Shown piece by piece: positions 25,762-35,900 of a stretch of DNA of 64,000 nt. Each line of letters starts with the position of its first letter. Position 1 is the first letter of the stretch. This DNA is from Bradyrhizobium commune (GTDB lineage Bacteria > Pseudomonadota > Alphaproteobacteria > Rhizobiales > Xanthobacteraceae). The notes under the pieces are model-generated. The model was given only the letters and a program-made list of their open reading frames with translations, searched no databases and was not told the origin of the DNA. The position numbers were made by a program, and so were the translations under genes. The stretch spans positions 7,558,529 to 7,622,528 of the forward strand of contig NZ_CP061379.1 in the NCBI RefSeq assembly GCF_015624505.1, written 5' to 3'.

Positions 25762-27501
25762 ATGACTTCTATGAACGACAACAAATATTTTGGCGCGTCC
25801 GAGGCCGAGCTCGGATTTCTCAAGGAAATCGTTAAATTGCTGCCGGCCGGCCTGACCGTGCAGGATGCGCAAGGCGAGCTTCTCCTGGTTAACGATGCTG
25901 CCGCAACCCAGCTCGGCATGGACGGCCGCCGGCCGTCACTCGATCTCGCGCAGCGTCGCGACGCTTGCCGGCGGGCACTGAACGCCGGCCAGGCCGTCAT
26001 CGCTGAGGAAGCACTCCACGACGGCCCCGCGCGCCAGGTGCTGCTCACCACACATCGTCCGGTCCGTCTCGCCGGCCGCGACCTCCTGATCTCGGCCTCT
26101 GCCGACATCACCGAGCAGAAGAATTTCGAGGACCAGCTGTTTCGCTCGGCCTATTTCGACGAGCTGACCGACCTCCCCTCGCGGCGCGTGATCGAGCATC
26201 GCGCCAACAGCCTCTTGGCGCGCGATGGCGAGCGCTTTGCGCTTGCCTTTCTCGACGTCGACAATTTCAAGCACATCAACGACTATTACGGCCATGCCGT
26301 CGGCGATGCACTGCTGGCCGAGCTGTCGAAGCGGCTCGGGCGCGACTTGCGCGATTCCGACATGCTGTCGCGCATCTCCGGCGACGAATTTCTGCTGCTG
26401 CTGTCGCCGATCCAGAGCCAGGAGGAAGTCGCCGAATTCATGCAGGCGACGCTGGAGCGGCTGACCGCGCCGTTCTTCATCGACAATTCGGAGATCTTCG
26501 CCTCCACTTCGGTCGGCGTCAGCCTCTATCCGGATCATGGCCGCAACTTCGAGACGCTGCGCCAGAACGCCGACATCGCGATGTACCGCGTCAAGAACAA
26601 CGGCAAGGGGTCTGCCGCGTTCTTCGATGCCGGCATGGAGCGCGAGGCGCTGGCGCGGATGAAGATCGAGCAGTCGCTGCGGCTCGCCATCCTCGAAAAG
26701 CGCTTCTGCTGCGCGTTCCAGTCCAAGGTCGATATCCGCACGCAGGCCGTGAAAGGCATCGAGGCGCTGGTGCGGTTGCGCGACGACGAGGGCGTCATCC
26801 AGGCGCCCGGCTCGTTCATCAACCTTGCGGTCGAGCTCGGGCTGATCGACGAGCTGACGCATCTGGTGCTCGCCGAGATCGTCAAGTCGATCGACCTGAT
26901 CAACGACATGTTTGGCGCGGATGCGACCATCAGCATCAACGTCGCGGCCAAGCAGGCCGGCAACCCCGAATTCATGCGTAGCTTTGCGATCGCCCTGGAG
27001 GAGACCGGCTTTCCCAAGCGCTTCATGATCGAGGTGACCGAAGATGCCTTCGTCGCCAAGAATCATTTCCAGTCCGAGATCCTGCCGATGTTCCGCAAGC
27101 TCGGCGTCGGCATCTCGATCGACGATTTCGGCACCGGCTTCTCGTCGCTCTCGGCGCTCGCCGACATTACCGCCGACGAGATCAAGATCGACCGCTCCTT
27201 CATCACCGACATCCATAAGCGGCCGCGCAGCCAGGGCATCTTGCGCGCCATCGAATCCTTGAGCGAAGCGCTCGGGATGACGGTGATCGCCGAAGGCCTC
27301 GAATCCTACGAGGAGCTCGCCTATCTCCAGGCCGCGACCAAGATCCGCTATGCCCAGGGCTATTATTTCGCCCGCCCGATCTTCCTGGAAGAGCTGAAGC
27401 TCGCCACGCCCGCCTCCAGCGAGGCCCGCGTCAGCGTCGCCAGCCGGCCGACGCAGCAGAACCGCCAGGGCTATTCGCGCGCCAGCGGCTACCGGCGCTA
27501 G
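25762..27501 (+). CDS. PAS-GGDEF-EAL cyclic-di-GMP signalling protein
   Basis: 579 aa, soluble. A PAS-like segment (about 18-118, ending ADITEQKNFEDQLF) precedes a GGDEF domain with SGDEF (206-210) and the inhibitory I-site RDSD (197-200) five residues before it. The EAL domain has EALVRL (334-336) and DDFGTGFSSLSAL. Key residues for both synthesis and breakdown of c-di-GMP appear present, although the first Gly of GGDEF is Ser, which is tolerated in some active cyclases. The start is ATG 25762 (ATG 25771 is also possible); a TTG at 25732 is unlikely. No operon partner. Confidence 0.92.
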   Translation: MTSMNDNKYFGASEAELGFLKEIVKLLPAGLTVQDAQGELLLVNDAAATQLGMDGRRPSLDLAQRRDACRRALNAGQAVIAEEALHDGPARQVLLTTHRPVRLAGRDLLISASADITEQKNFEDQLFRSAYFDELTDLPSRRVIEHRANSLLARDGERFALAFLDVDNFKHINDYYGHAVGDALLAELSKRLGRDLRDSDMLSRISGDEFLLLLSPIQSQEEVAEFMQATLERLTAPFFIDNSEIFASTSVGVSLYPDHGRNFETLRQNADIAMYRVKNNGKGSAAFFDAGMEREALARMKIEQSLRLAILEKRFCCAFQSKVDIRTQAVKGIEALVRLRDDEGVIQAPGSFINLAVELGLIDELTHLVLAEIVKSIDLINDMFGADATISINVAAKQAGNPEFMRSFAIALEETGFPKRFMIEVTEDAFVAKNHFQSEILPMFRKLGVGISIDDFGTGFSSLSALADITADEIKIDRSFITDIHKRPRSQGILRAIESLSEALGMTVIAEGLESYEELAYLQAATKIRYAQGYYFARPIFLEELKLATPASSEARVSVASRPTQQNRQGYSRASGYRR

Positions 27502-27529
27502 AGACCTAACGTTGTCCCACAACCTCGGT

Positions 27530-27650
27530 GTCGTCCCGGCGAAGGCCGGGACCCATAACCACAGGGAGCGGTTTGGCGGAGGCTGGCGATTACCAGCTCG
27601 CACCACGACATCGTCTGCGGCGTATGGGTCCCGGCCTTCGCCGGGACGAC
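27530..27650. repeat. Palindromic intergenic repeat, family A copy 3
   Basis: It begins GTCGTCCCGGCGAAGGCCGG and ends CCGGCCTTCGCCGGGACGAC, a perfect inverted repeat. The interior is less like copies 1 and 2. It lies in the 326-bp gap before the amino-acid importer operon. The rest of the gap (27651-27827) must carry that operon's promoter, but no convincing -35/-10 pair was identified. Confidence 0.9.
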
Positions 27651-27827
27651 ACTGGGACTGAGCCCCCGATCCAGGGATGGGTTCGCGCTGCCGATTTCCG
27701 TGGCAGGCGCGCGTCAAGACACTGTCACATGCGCTCCCTGCGAAGTCCGCCGGAAGGTGGAATTGCAATGTTCGCAGCGTTGTGCAAATCGCTGTGACCA
27801 AGGCATTTTAATCAAGGAGGAACCATC

Positions 27828-29012
27828 GTGCGTCGATCACTCATTTTAACGGCAGCTGTTCTCGGCCTGGCTGCGAGCTCCTCCGCTCGCGCCGAGGACC
27901 TCAAGGTCGCGCTGATCTATGGCAAGACCGGTCCACTGGAGGCCTATGCCAAACAGACCGAGACCGGCCTGCAAATGGGCTTTGAATACGCCACCAAGGG
28001 CACCATGACCCTCGACGGTCGCAAGATCGTCATCATCACCAAGGACGACCAGGGCAAGCCGGACCTCTCCAAGGCCGCGCTGGCCGAGGCCTATCAGGAC
28101 GACAAGGCCGATATCGCGATCGGCACGACCTCGTCGGCCGCAGCGCTCGCCATTCTCCCGGTCGCCGAGGAGAACAAGAAAATCCTGATCGTCGAGCCCG
28201 CGGTGGCGGACCAAATTACCGGCGAGAAGTGGAATCGCTACATCTTCCGCACCGCGCGCAACTCCTCGCAGGACGCGATCTCGAACGCGGTCGCGATCGG
28301 CAAGCAGGGCGTCACGGTGGCGACGCTGGCGCAGGACTATGCCTTCGGCCGCGACGGCGTCGCCGCCTTCAAGGAGGCGCTCGCCAAGACCGGCGCGACG
28401 CTCGCCGCCGAGGAATATGCTCCGACCTCCACCACCGACTTCACCGCGGTCGGCCAGCGCCTGTTCGATGCGCTGAAGGACAAGCCGGGCCGCAAGGTGA
28501 TCTGGGTGATCTGGGCCGGCGCCGGCAATCCGCTGGCAAAGCTCCAGGACATGGATCCGAAGCGCTACGGCATCGAGCTTTCGACCGGCGGCAACATCCT
28601 GCCGGCGCTCGCGGCCTATAAGGGCCTGCCGGGCATGGAAGGCGCGACCTATTATTACTATGACATTCCAAAGAACCCGGTGAACGACTGGCTGGTCGCC
28701 GAGCACCAGAAGCGCTTCAACGCGCCGCCGGACTTCTTCACTGCGGGCGGCTTTGCCGCCGCGATGTCCGTCGTCGCCGCCGTCACCAAGGCGAAGTCGA
28801 CCGACACCGAGAAGCTGATCACCGCGATGGAAGGAATGGAGTTCGACACGCCGAAGGGCAAGATGGTGTTCCGGAAAGAGGACCATCAGGCGCTGCAGAG
28901 CATGTATCACTTCAAGGTCAAGGTCGATCCGAACGTCGCCTGGGCCGTGCTCGAGCCGGTGCGCGAGCTAAAGATCGAAGACATGGACGTTCCCGTCCGC
29001 AACAAGCGCTGA
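27828..29012 (+). CDS. Branched-chain amino-acid-type ABC importer, substrate-binding protein
   Basis: 394 aa periplasmic binding protein of the LivJ/LivK (PBP type I) family. A signal peptide (1-22, ending SSARAED) precedes LKVALIYGKTGPLEAYAKQTETGLQMGFEYA. Further family marks are IGTTSSAAALAILPVAEE and FDTPKGKMVFRKEDHQA. The start is GTG 27828, fixed by AAGGAGG at 27814-27820. It is the first gene of a set with two ATPases and two permeases downstream, separated by a 181-bp gap holding a palindromic repeat. The ligand is not readable: amide, urea, aromatic or branched-chain amino acid are all possible. Confidence 0.93.
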   Translation: MRRSLILTAAVLGLAASSSARAEDLKVALIYGKTGPLEAYAKQTETGLQMGFEYATKGTMTLDGRKIVIITKDDQGKPDLSKAALAEAYQDDKADIAIGTTSSAAALAILPVAEENKKILIVEPAVADQITGEKWNRYIFRTARNSSQDAISNAVAIGKQGVTVATLAQDYAFGRDGVAAFKEALAKTGATLAAEEYAPTSTTDFTAVGQRLFDALKDKPGRKVIWVIWAGAGNPLAKLQDMDPKRYGIELSTGGNILPALAAYKGLPGMEGATYYYYDIPKNPVNDWLVAEHQKRFNAPPDFFTAGGFAAAMSVVAAVTKAKSTDTEKLITAMEGMEFDTPKGKMVFRKEDHQALQSMYHFKVKVDPNVAWAVLEPVRELKIEDMDVPVRNKR

Positions 29013-29017
29013 GTGCT

Positions 29018-29167
29018 TCACCTCTCCCATCGGGAGAGGTCGGCGCGAAGCGCCGGGTGAGGGATACCGCCCTCCCGTGGGACCTGAGCCCCCTCACCCG
29101 ATTTGCACTGGACGATGCTCCGCATCGCCAGGAGCAAATCGACCTCTCCCCTCCGGGGAGAGGTGAA
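29018..29167. repeat. Palindromic intergenic repeat, family B copy 2
   Basis: TTCACCTCTCCC (29018) and GGAGAGGTGAA (to about 29167) are inverted ends. CGCGAAGCGCCGGGTGAGGG and CCCTCACCCG lie inside. It sits within the importer operon, between the binding-protein and the first ATPase gene, where a stem could stabilise the upstream mRNA. Confidence 0.88.
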
Positions 29168-29193
29168 CCGATGGACCAACCCGGTTTGCAAGA

Positions 29194-29970
29194 ATGACGC
29201 TGACCCTCGAAACCCGCGACCTCACCATCCGCTTCGGCGGCCATGTCGCAGTCAACAACGTCACTTGCGGCTTCCGCCCGGGCGAGCTCACCGCGATCGT
29301 CGGCCCGAACGGCGCCGGCAAGACCACCTATTTCAACCTGATCTCGGGTCAGCTGCGCGCCTCCTCAGGCCACATCCTGTTCGGCGGCGCCGACATCACC
29401 GGGCATTCCGCGCCCTTGCGCACCCGCGCGGGCCTGGGCCGCGCATTTCAGCTCACCAACCTCTTCCCGAACCTCACCGTGGAAGAAAATGTCCGCCTCG
29501 CCGTGCAGGCGGCTGACGGCACCCATTACGACATGCTGCGGCCCTGGATGGTTCGCCGGGACCTGATCGCGCGGGCCGACGCCATTCTCGACCAGGTTGC
29601 GCTCGGCAATCGCCGCGGCGTGGCTGCGACGGCGCTGTCGCATGGCGACCAGCGCAAGCTCGAGGTCGCGCTGATGATCGCGCTGGAGCCAAAGGTGTTC
29701 ATGTTCGACGAGCCGACCGCCGGCATGAGCATCGACGAAGTGCCGATCGTGCTCAACCTGATCGCACAGCTCAAGCAGGACAGGAGCAAGATCATCCTGC
29801 TGGTCGAGCACAAGATGGACGTGGTGCGCTCGCTCGCCGACCGCATCATCGTGCTGCATAACGGACAACTTGTCGCGGACGGCCCGCCGGCCGAGGTGAT
29901 CGCCTCGCCGATCGTGCAGGAGGCCTATCTCGGCGTCGCACCCAAGAAAGCTGCGGAGGGCGCAGCATGA
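29194..29970 (+). CDS. Branched-chain amino-acid-type ABC importer ATPase (LivG-like)
   Basis: 258 aa. Walker A GPNGAGKTTYF (about 37-47), signature ALSHGDQRKLEVALMIA, Walker B VFMFDEPTAGM and switch His in VEHKMDVVRSLADR. The C-terminal GPPAEVIASPIVQEAYLGV is the LivG signature. It pairs with the LivF-like ATPase, whose ATG overlaps its stop by 4 bp (29967-29970), implying coupled translation and a heterodimeric ATPase. Confidence 0.94.
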   Translation: MTLTLETRDLTIRFGGHVAVNNVTCGFRPGELTAIVGPNGAGKTTYFNLISGQLRASSGHILFGGADITGHSAPLRTRAGLGRAFQLTNLFPNLTVEENVRLAVQAADGTHYDMLRPWMVRRDLIARADAILDQVALGNRRGVAATALSHGDQRKLEVALMIALEPKVFMFDEPTAGMSIDEVPIVLNLIAQLKQDRSKIILLVEHKMDVVRSLADRIIVLHNGQLVADGPPAEVIASPIVQEAYLGVAPKKAAEGAA

Positions 29971-30689
29971 CCGATCTGCTCAAACTCTCCGGCGTGCACA
30001 CGCATATCGGCCGCTATCACATCCTCCAGGGCATCGACCTCGCGGTCCCGCAGGGGCAGGTCACGATGCTGCTCGGCCGCAACGGCGCCGGCAAGACCAC
30101 CACGCTGCGCACCATCATGGGCCTCTGGCAGGCCTCGCAGGGTGAGATCAGCCTCGCCGGCGAGCGCATCGAGAGCCGCGCCACGCCCGATATCGCCCGC
30201 CTCGGCGTCGGCTACGTGCCGGAGAGCATGGCGGTGTTCTCCGATCTCACCGTGAAGGAAAATCTCGTTCTCGCCGCCCGCGACGGGCCGATGGACGACA
30301 AGCAGCTCGAGTGGATCTTCGGCTTCTTCCCGGCGCTGCGCCGGTTCTGGCTGTCGCGCGCGGGAAGCCTGTCCGGCGGGCAGAAACAGATGCTCTCGAT
30401 CGCGCGCGCGATCATCGAGCCGCGCAAGCTCCTGCTGATCGACGAGCCGACCAAGGGGCTCGCGCCCGCCATCGTGGTGGCACTGATCGAGTGCCTGAAG
30501 GAGATCAAGCGCAAGGGCGCGACGATCTTGCTGGTCGAGCAGAATTTCTTTGCCGCCCGCGAGCTCGGCGACGTCGTGCTGGTGATGGACAACGGCACCA
30601 TCGTCCATCGCGGCGAGATGGCGGCGCTGGCCGCCGACGTGCCGCTGCAAGAGCGGTTGCTCGGCCTGAGCCTGGAGGCGCATCAGTGA
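29967..30689 (+). CDS. Branched-chain amino-acid-type ABC importer ATPase (LivF-like)
   Basis: 240 aa. Walker A GRNGAGKTTTLRTI, signature SLSGGQKQMLSIARAI, Walker B LLLIDEPTKGLAP and VEQNFFAARELGD, all normal for LivF. It overlaps the LivG-like gene upstream and the LivH-like permease gene downstream, each by 4 bp. Cytoplasmic energiser of the importer. Confidence 0.94.
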   Translation: MTDLLKLSGVHTHIGRYHILQGIDLAVPQGQVTMLLGRNGAGKTTTLRTIMGLWQASQGEISLAGERIESRATPDIARLGVGYVPESMAVFSDLTVKENLVLAARDGPMDDKQLEWIFGFFPALRRFWLSRAGSLSGGQKQMLSIARAIIEPRKLLLIDEPTKGLAPAIVVALIECLKEIKRKGATILLVEQNFFAARELGDVVLVMDNGTIVHRGEMAALAADVPLQERLLGLSLEAHQ

Positions 30690-31696
30690 CTGACCTTGCC
30701 GCAACCGATCCGCTACCGAAGCCGAAGCGCGACCTCGCGCCGATCCTGCTGCCGGTCGCGCTCGCGCTGATCATGATCCCGCTGGTCGGCTCGCCCTCGA
30801 CCTGGCTGACGCTGACCGCGGCAAGCCTCGCCATGGGCATGATGATCTTCATCATGGCCTCGGGCCTCACACTCGTGTTTGGCCTGATGGACGTGCTCAA
30901 TTTCGGCCATGGCGCCTTCATCGCGGTCGGCGCCTATGTCGCAACCCTGGTGTTCGCGCCGTTCGCGGCCTCGGTGCAGGCGGATTCGCTCTGGGTGAAC
31001 CTCGCGGTGCTGGCGCCGGCGGCGCTGCTGTCGATGGCCGTTTCCGGCGCGCTTGGCCTGGTGGTCGAGCGCGTGCTGATCCTGCCGGTCTATGGCCAGC
31101 ATCTGAAACAGATCCTGATGACGACCGGCGGGCTCATCGTTGCGGAACAGACGCTCTATGCGCTGTGGGGCCCGCAGATCATCCCGATGCCGCTGCCGAC
31201 CTCGCTGCGCGGCTCCTTCATCTTCGGCGATGTCGCGATTGCAAAGTACCGCGTGCTGGCGATGCTGATCGGGCTTGCCGTCTTCATCGCGATCCAGCTC
31301 GTGCTCAACCGCACCAAGCTCGGCCTCCTGATCCGCGCCGGCGTCGAGAACCGCGAGATGGTGGAGGCGCTCGGCTATCGCATCCGCCGCCTGTTCCTCG
31401 GCGTGTTCATGACGGGATCGGCGCTCGCCGGCCTCGGCGGCGTGATGTGGGCGCTCTATCGCGAGCAGGTTCACGCCTCCATGAGCGACGAGCTCACCGT
31501 CCTGATTTTCGTCGTCGTCATCATCGGCGGGCTGGGCTCGATCGGCGGCTGCTTCATCGGCGCGATTCTGGTGGCGATGGTTGCCAATTACGGCGGCTTC
31601 CTGGTGCCGAAACTCGCCCTCGTCTCCAACATCCTGCTGATGGTCGCCGTTCTGATGTGGCGGCCGCGCGGCCTCTATGCGGTGACCAGCCGATGA
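30686..31696 (+). CDS. Branched-chain amino-acid-type ABC importer permease (LivH-like)
   Basis: 336 aa from the GTG at 30686, which overlaps the LivF stop as GTGA; the longer open frame upstream is a shadow of livF. Eight or so hydrophobic helices, with the family marks GLTLVFGLMDVLNFGHGAFIAVGAY and FVVVIIGGLGSIGGCFIGAI. The EAA-like loop AGVENREMVEALGYRIRRLF contacts the ATPase. It forms the transmembrane pore with the LivM-like protein; their genes overlap by ATGA. Confidence 0.92.
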   Translation: MTDLAATDPLPKPKRDLAPILLPVALALIMIPLVGSPSTWLTLTAASLAMGMMIFIMASGLTLVFGLMDVLNFGHGAFIAVGAYVATLVFAPFAASVQADSLWVNLAVLAPAALLSMAVSGALGLVVERVLILPVYGQHLKQILMTTGGLIVAEQTLYALWGPQIIPMPLPTSLRGSFIFGDVAIAKYRVLAMLIGLAVFIAIQLVLNRTKLGLLIRAGVENREMVEALGYRIRRLFLGVFMTGSALAGLGGVMWALYREQVHASMSDELTVLIFVVVIIGGLGSIGGCFIGAILVAMVANYGGFLVPKLALVSNILLMVAVLMWRPRGLYAVTSR

Positions 31697-32778
31697 TGCT
31701 TCTCTCCGGCGACCCGCCGCGCAGCCGTGTGCTCACGCTCGTTCTCGTCGTCATCATCCTGGCGCTGGCGGCGACGCCGTTCCTGTTCCCCGGCGCCAAG
31801 GCGCTGAACGTCGCGGCGAAGATCTGCGTCTTCGCGGCGCTCGTTGCGTCCTACGATCTGCTGCTCGGCTATACCGGTTCGGTGTCGTTCGCCCACACCA
31901 TGTTCTACGGCATCGGCAGCTACGCGATCGCAATCGCGCTCTACGGCATGGGCCCGACCTGGACCGCGGTCGCAACCGGCATCGTCGTCGGCCTGCCGCT
32001 GGCCGCGCTGCTCGCGCTCGCCATCGGCCTGTTCTCGCTGCGGGTCGCCGCGATCTTCTTTGCCATGATCACGCTCGCGGTCGCTTCGGCCTTCCAGGTG
32101 CTGGCCTCGCAGCTGTCATGGCTGACCGGCGGCGAGGACGGGCGCAGTTTCCAGCTGCCCGAGCTGCTGCGGCCCGGCACGGTGCTGATCTCCAGGAACC
32201 TGCTCGGCTTCGAGATCAACGGCCGCATCCTGACCTTCTATCTGTTGTTCGCGGTCTCGGCCCTGATGATCCTGGCACTGTTGCGCGTGGTGAACTCGCC
32301 GTTCGGACGCGTGCTCCAGGCGATCCGCGAGAACCGGTTTCGCGCCGAGGCGCTCGGCTTCCGCACCGTGTTCCATCTGACCTATGCCAACTGCCTCGCC
32401 GCGCTGGTCGCCGCCGGCGCCGGCATCCTGAACGCGCTGTGGCTGCGCTATGCCGGCCCCGACACCTCGCTCAGCTTCTCGATCATGCTGGACATCCTGC
32501 TGATGGTGGTGATCGGCGGCATGGGCACGATCTACGGTGCGATCATCGGCGCCACGATCTTCATCCTGGCGCAAAACTATCTGCAATCGCTGATGGGCGT
32601 CGCCTCCAAGGCGGCCTCGGAGGCCGGCCTGCCGCTGTTGCCGGGATTGCTGCATCCCGACCGCTGGCTGCTGTGGCTCGGGCTGCTCTTCATCGCCAGC
32701 GTCTATTTCTTCCCGACCGGCGTGGTCGGGCGTCTCCGCAATGTGGGCGGCGACAAGGGCACGGGCGCCTCGCATTAG
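31693..32778 (+). CDS. Branched-chain amino-acid-type ABC importer permease (LivM-like)
   Basis: 361 aa from the ATG at 31693, overlapping the LivH-like stop by 4 bp. Family features: SYDLLLGYTGSVSFAHTMFYGIGSYAIAI near the start, the ATPase-contact loop IRENRFRAEALGFRTVFHLTYAN and VIGGMGTIYGAIIGATIFI. The last gene of the importer operon. No terminator hairpin with a U-run was identified in the 174 bp after it. Confidence 0.92.
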   Translation: MMLLSGDPPRSRVLTLVLVVIILALAATPFLFPGAKALNVAAKICVFAALVASYDLLLGYTGSVSFAHTMFYGIGSYAIAIALYGMGPTWTAVATGIVVGLPLAALLALAIGLFSLRVAAIFFAMITLAVASAFQVLASQLSWLTGGEDGRSFQLPELLRPGTVLISRNLLGFEINGRILTFYLLFAVSALMILALLRVVNSPFGRVLQAIRENRFRAEALGFRTVFHLTYANCLAALVAAGAGILNALWLRYAGPDTSLSFSIMLDILLMVVIGGMGTIYGAIIGATIFILAQNYLQSLMGVASKAASEAGLPLLPGLLHPDRWLLWLGLLFIASVYFFPTGVVGRLRNVGGDKGTGASH

Positions 32779-32952
32779 GCAGCGGTTAATGATGCAGCGC
32801 AGCGGTTGTTGCGGACGCCGTGCAACTGCGGAGCGATTCGCGCCCTGCTCGATGCCGGCGCGATCGCGCAAACGGATTAATCCTTAGGTAACTGGCTTTC
32901 CTAAGCTTTGGGCCATCTGTGCGGTGTATTTCTGTTCCTCCAGGGGGAGGCA

Positions 32953-35900
32953 ATGCGCCACGCAGTTTCAGGGATGGCAGCCAAACTGTCGCTAGCCGCG
33001 AGGAGCGGCTGGGACGCTGCCATGCGGCGCAGCCCGGTGCTGTGGCTCATCCTGTCAGGCGCGCTGTTAGTCGCCGGCATCTTCACCGCCACCACCATGG
33101 TGATCGGCGACTTCCGCGAGCGCGCCCTCGCCAACAACGAACGAGAGCTGGAGAATACGGTCCTCCTGTTGACCCGCCACTTCGATCAGCAGTTCGAGGA
33201 TTCCGAGACCGTCGCCGCCGATCTGATCTCGCAGATGAACCTGCCGGACATCAGCTCGCCCGAGACATTTCGCGAGCGCATGTCGGGCGCCGACGCGCAC
33301 CGCATGCTCGCGAACAAGATCAGCGCCGTGAACTATCTCGGCGACATCGCGATCTACGACATCAACGGGGACATCATCAACTGGTCGCGAAACGAGCCTC
33401 TGCCGCGCATCAACATCTCGTCGCGGAGCTACTTCCAGACCTTCAAGTCCAACCCCCGATCCGAACCGGTGCTGCTGGAAACCGTGCGGAGCTTTCTCAT
33501 CGACAAATGGACCACCGTGGTTGCACGCCGCTTGACGAGCCCGGCAGGCAAGCTGCTCGGCATCATGGTGCGGCGGATCGATCCTGAGAGCTATCAGAAA
33601 TATTTCTCCTCTGTGGCGCTCGGAAGCGGCGCCGCCATCTCGCTGTTCGACCGCCGCGGCACGATGCTGGCGCGGCACCCTCACGTCGAGGAACTGATCG
33701 GCAAGAGCTACGCCAATGGGCCGTTGTTGCAGAAAATCCTGGCCGAAGGAGGCCAGCAGACGCTGCGGATCGAGAACAGCCCGATCGACGGCCAGGGGCG
33801 CCTGGGCGCGGGGGCGCCGCTTCGGCATTTCCCGATCATCGTCATCGCGACCAATACGATGGAATCGGCCCTTGCAGATTGGCGCGAGCAAACCCGGTTC
33901 ATGATCACCGCGGCCACGCTGGCGGCAACAATCATCGCGCTGATCCTGTTCCTGATCATCCGCCAGATCAACCGGCAGAACCGCGAGGCCCAGCAGCGTC
34001 TCGAGGCGGAGCGGCAGCGGCTCGACACCGCCTTGAACAACATGTCTCAGGGCCTGATCCTGTACGACGCGGCGGGATACATCGTCACCTGCAACCGGCG
34101 CTATGCCGACATGTTCGGCCTCTCCAGCGAAATCATCAAGCCCGGCTGCCACATCCGCCAGGCGATGTATCATCGTAAGGAGCGCGGCGCGTTCGATGGC
34201 GACGTCGAGGCGTTCTGCGCCGATGTCATGAGGGTCGTCGCCGAACGCAAAGTCTCCACCCGGACCCACGAGCTGCCGAACGGCCGCGCCTTCCAGGTCA
34301 TCAACACCCCGCTCGCGCAAGGCGGCTGGGTCGCGACCATTGAGGAGATCACCGAGCGGCGCAATCTGGAGCAGGAGCGCGACCGCAACTACACGTTCCT
34401 GCGCGAGATCATCGACCACATCCCGTCGCAGATCACGGTGAAGGATGCCCGGACGCGGCGCTATCTGCTGGTCAACCGGATTGCCGAGGAGACCTTCAAG
34501 GACGCGGCCGAGACGCTCGTCGGCAAGACCGCCGCCGATATCCTGCCGGAAGCGGACGCCGACATCGTCACGTGCGACGATGACGCCGTGCTGCACTCGC
34601 CCGACTGGCTGTTGCTCAAGGAGCAAAGCTGGCAAACCCCGGCCGGAGGCCAGCGCCATACCATCTCGAAGCGCATCGGCATCCGCGACAAGGCCGGTGA
34701 GCCGCGCTACATCATCAACGTCATCGAGGACGTCACGGAACGGCGAAAGACGGACGAGAAGATCGCCCACATGGCGCATTACGATGCGCTCACCGACCTG
34801 CCGAACCGGGCGCTGTTCCGCGAGCAGATCGAGCGCGAGCTCACGAAGGTCGCCGGCGGCGAGCAGTTTGCGCTGCTCTATATCGACGTCGACGAGTTCA
34901 AGGGCATCAACGATTCGCTCGGTCACCATGTCGGCGACGAGCTGCTGAAGGCGATCGCGGACCGCATCCGCGGCTGCCTCAAGCCGGGCGACCTGATCGC
35001 GCGGCTCGGCGGCGACGAATTCGCCGTGATCCAGACCGGAGTAGAATCCTCCGCCGACGTGCTCGCCTTCGTGACGCGGATCCATGAAGCGATCCGCCGC
35101 CCCTATCACTGCCTCGGCCATCAGCTCTCGACCGACGCCAGCATCGGCATCGCGCTCGCGCCGCAGGACGGCACCGATCTCGACCAGCTCGTCAAGAACG
35201 CCGACCTCGCGATGTACGGCGCCAAGGCGGAAGGGCGGCGCACCTACCGCTTCTTCGTGCCGGAGATGGATGCGAGCGCGAAGGCCCGCCTCACCCTGGA
35301 GCAGGATTTGCGCCAGGCGCTGGTCGATGGCGGTTTCGAGATTCACTACCAGCCGCTGGTCAATCTGCGTTCGGGCGACGTTTCCGGCTGCGAGGCGCTG
35401 TTGCGCTGGCGCCATCCCGAGCGGGGCATGGTGTCGCCGGCCGAATTCATTCCGATCGCCGAGGATACCGGCCTGATCAACGAGCTCGGCGACTGGGTGC
35501 TGCGCACCGCCTGCAACGAGGCCGCGACCTGGCCTGCCCATGTACGGCTCGCGGTCAACGTCTCGCCGGTGCAGCTCAAATGCGACACGCTGGCGCTCAA
35601 GATCGCCGGCGCGCTGGCCGCTTCCGGGCTCGAGCCGTCGCGGCTCGAGCTCGAAATCACCGAGGCCGTGCTGATCCGCGACGACGAGGCGGCGCTCTCG
35701 ATCCTGCATCAGTTGCGCGCGATCGGCGTGCGCATCGCCCTCGACGATTTCGGCACCGGCTATTCGTCGCTGAGCTATCTGAAGCGCTTCCCGTTCGACA
35801 AGATCAAGATCGACCGCTGCTTCGTCGCCGACATCGCCGATGCCGGTGGCGCACCCGTGATCGTGCAGGCGGTGGTGAACATCGCCTCCGCCAGCAACAT

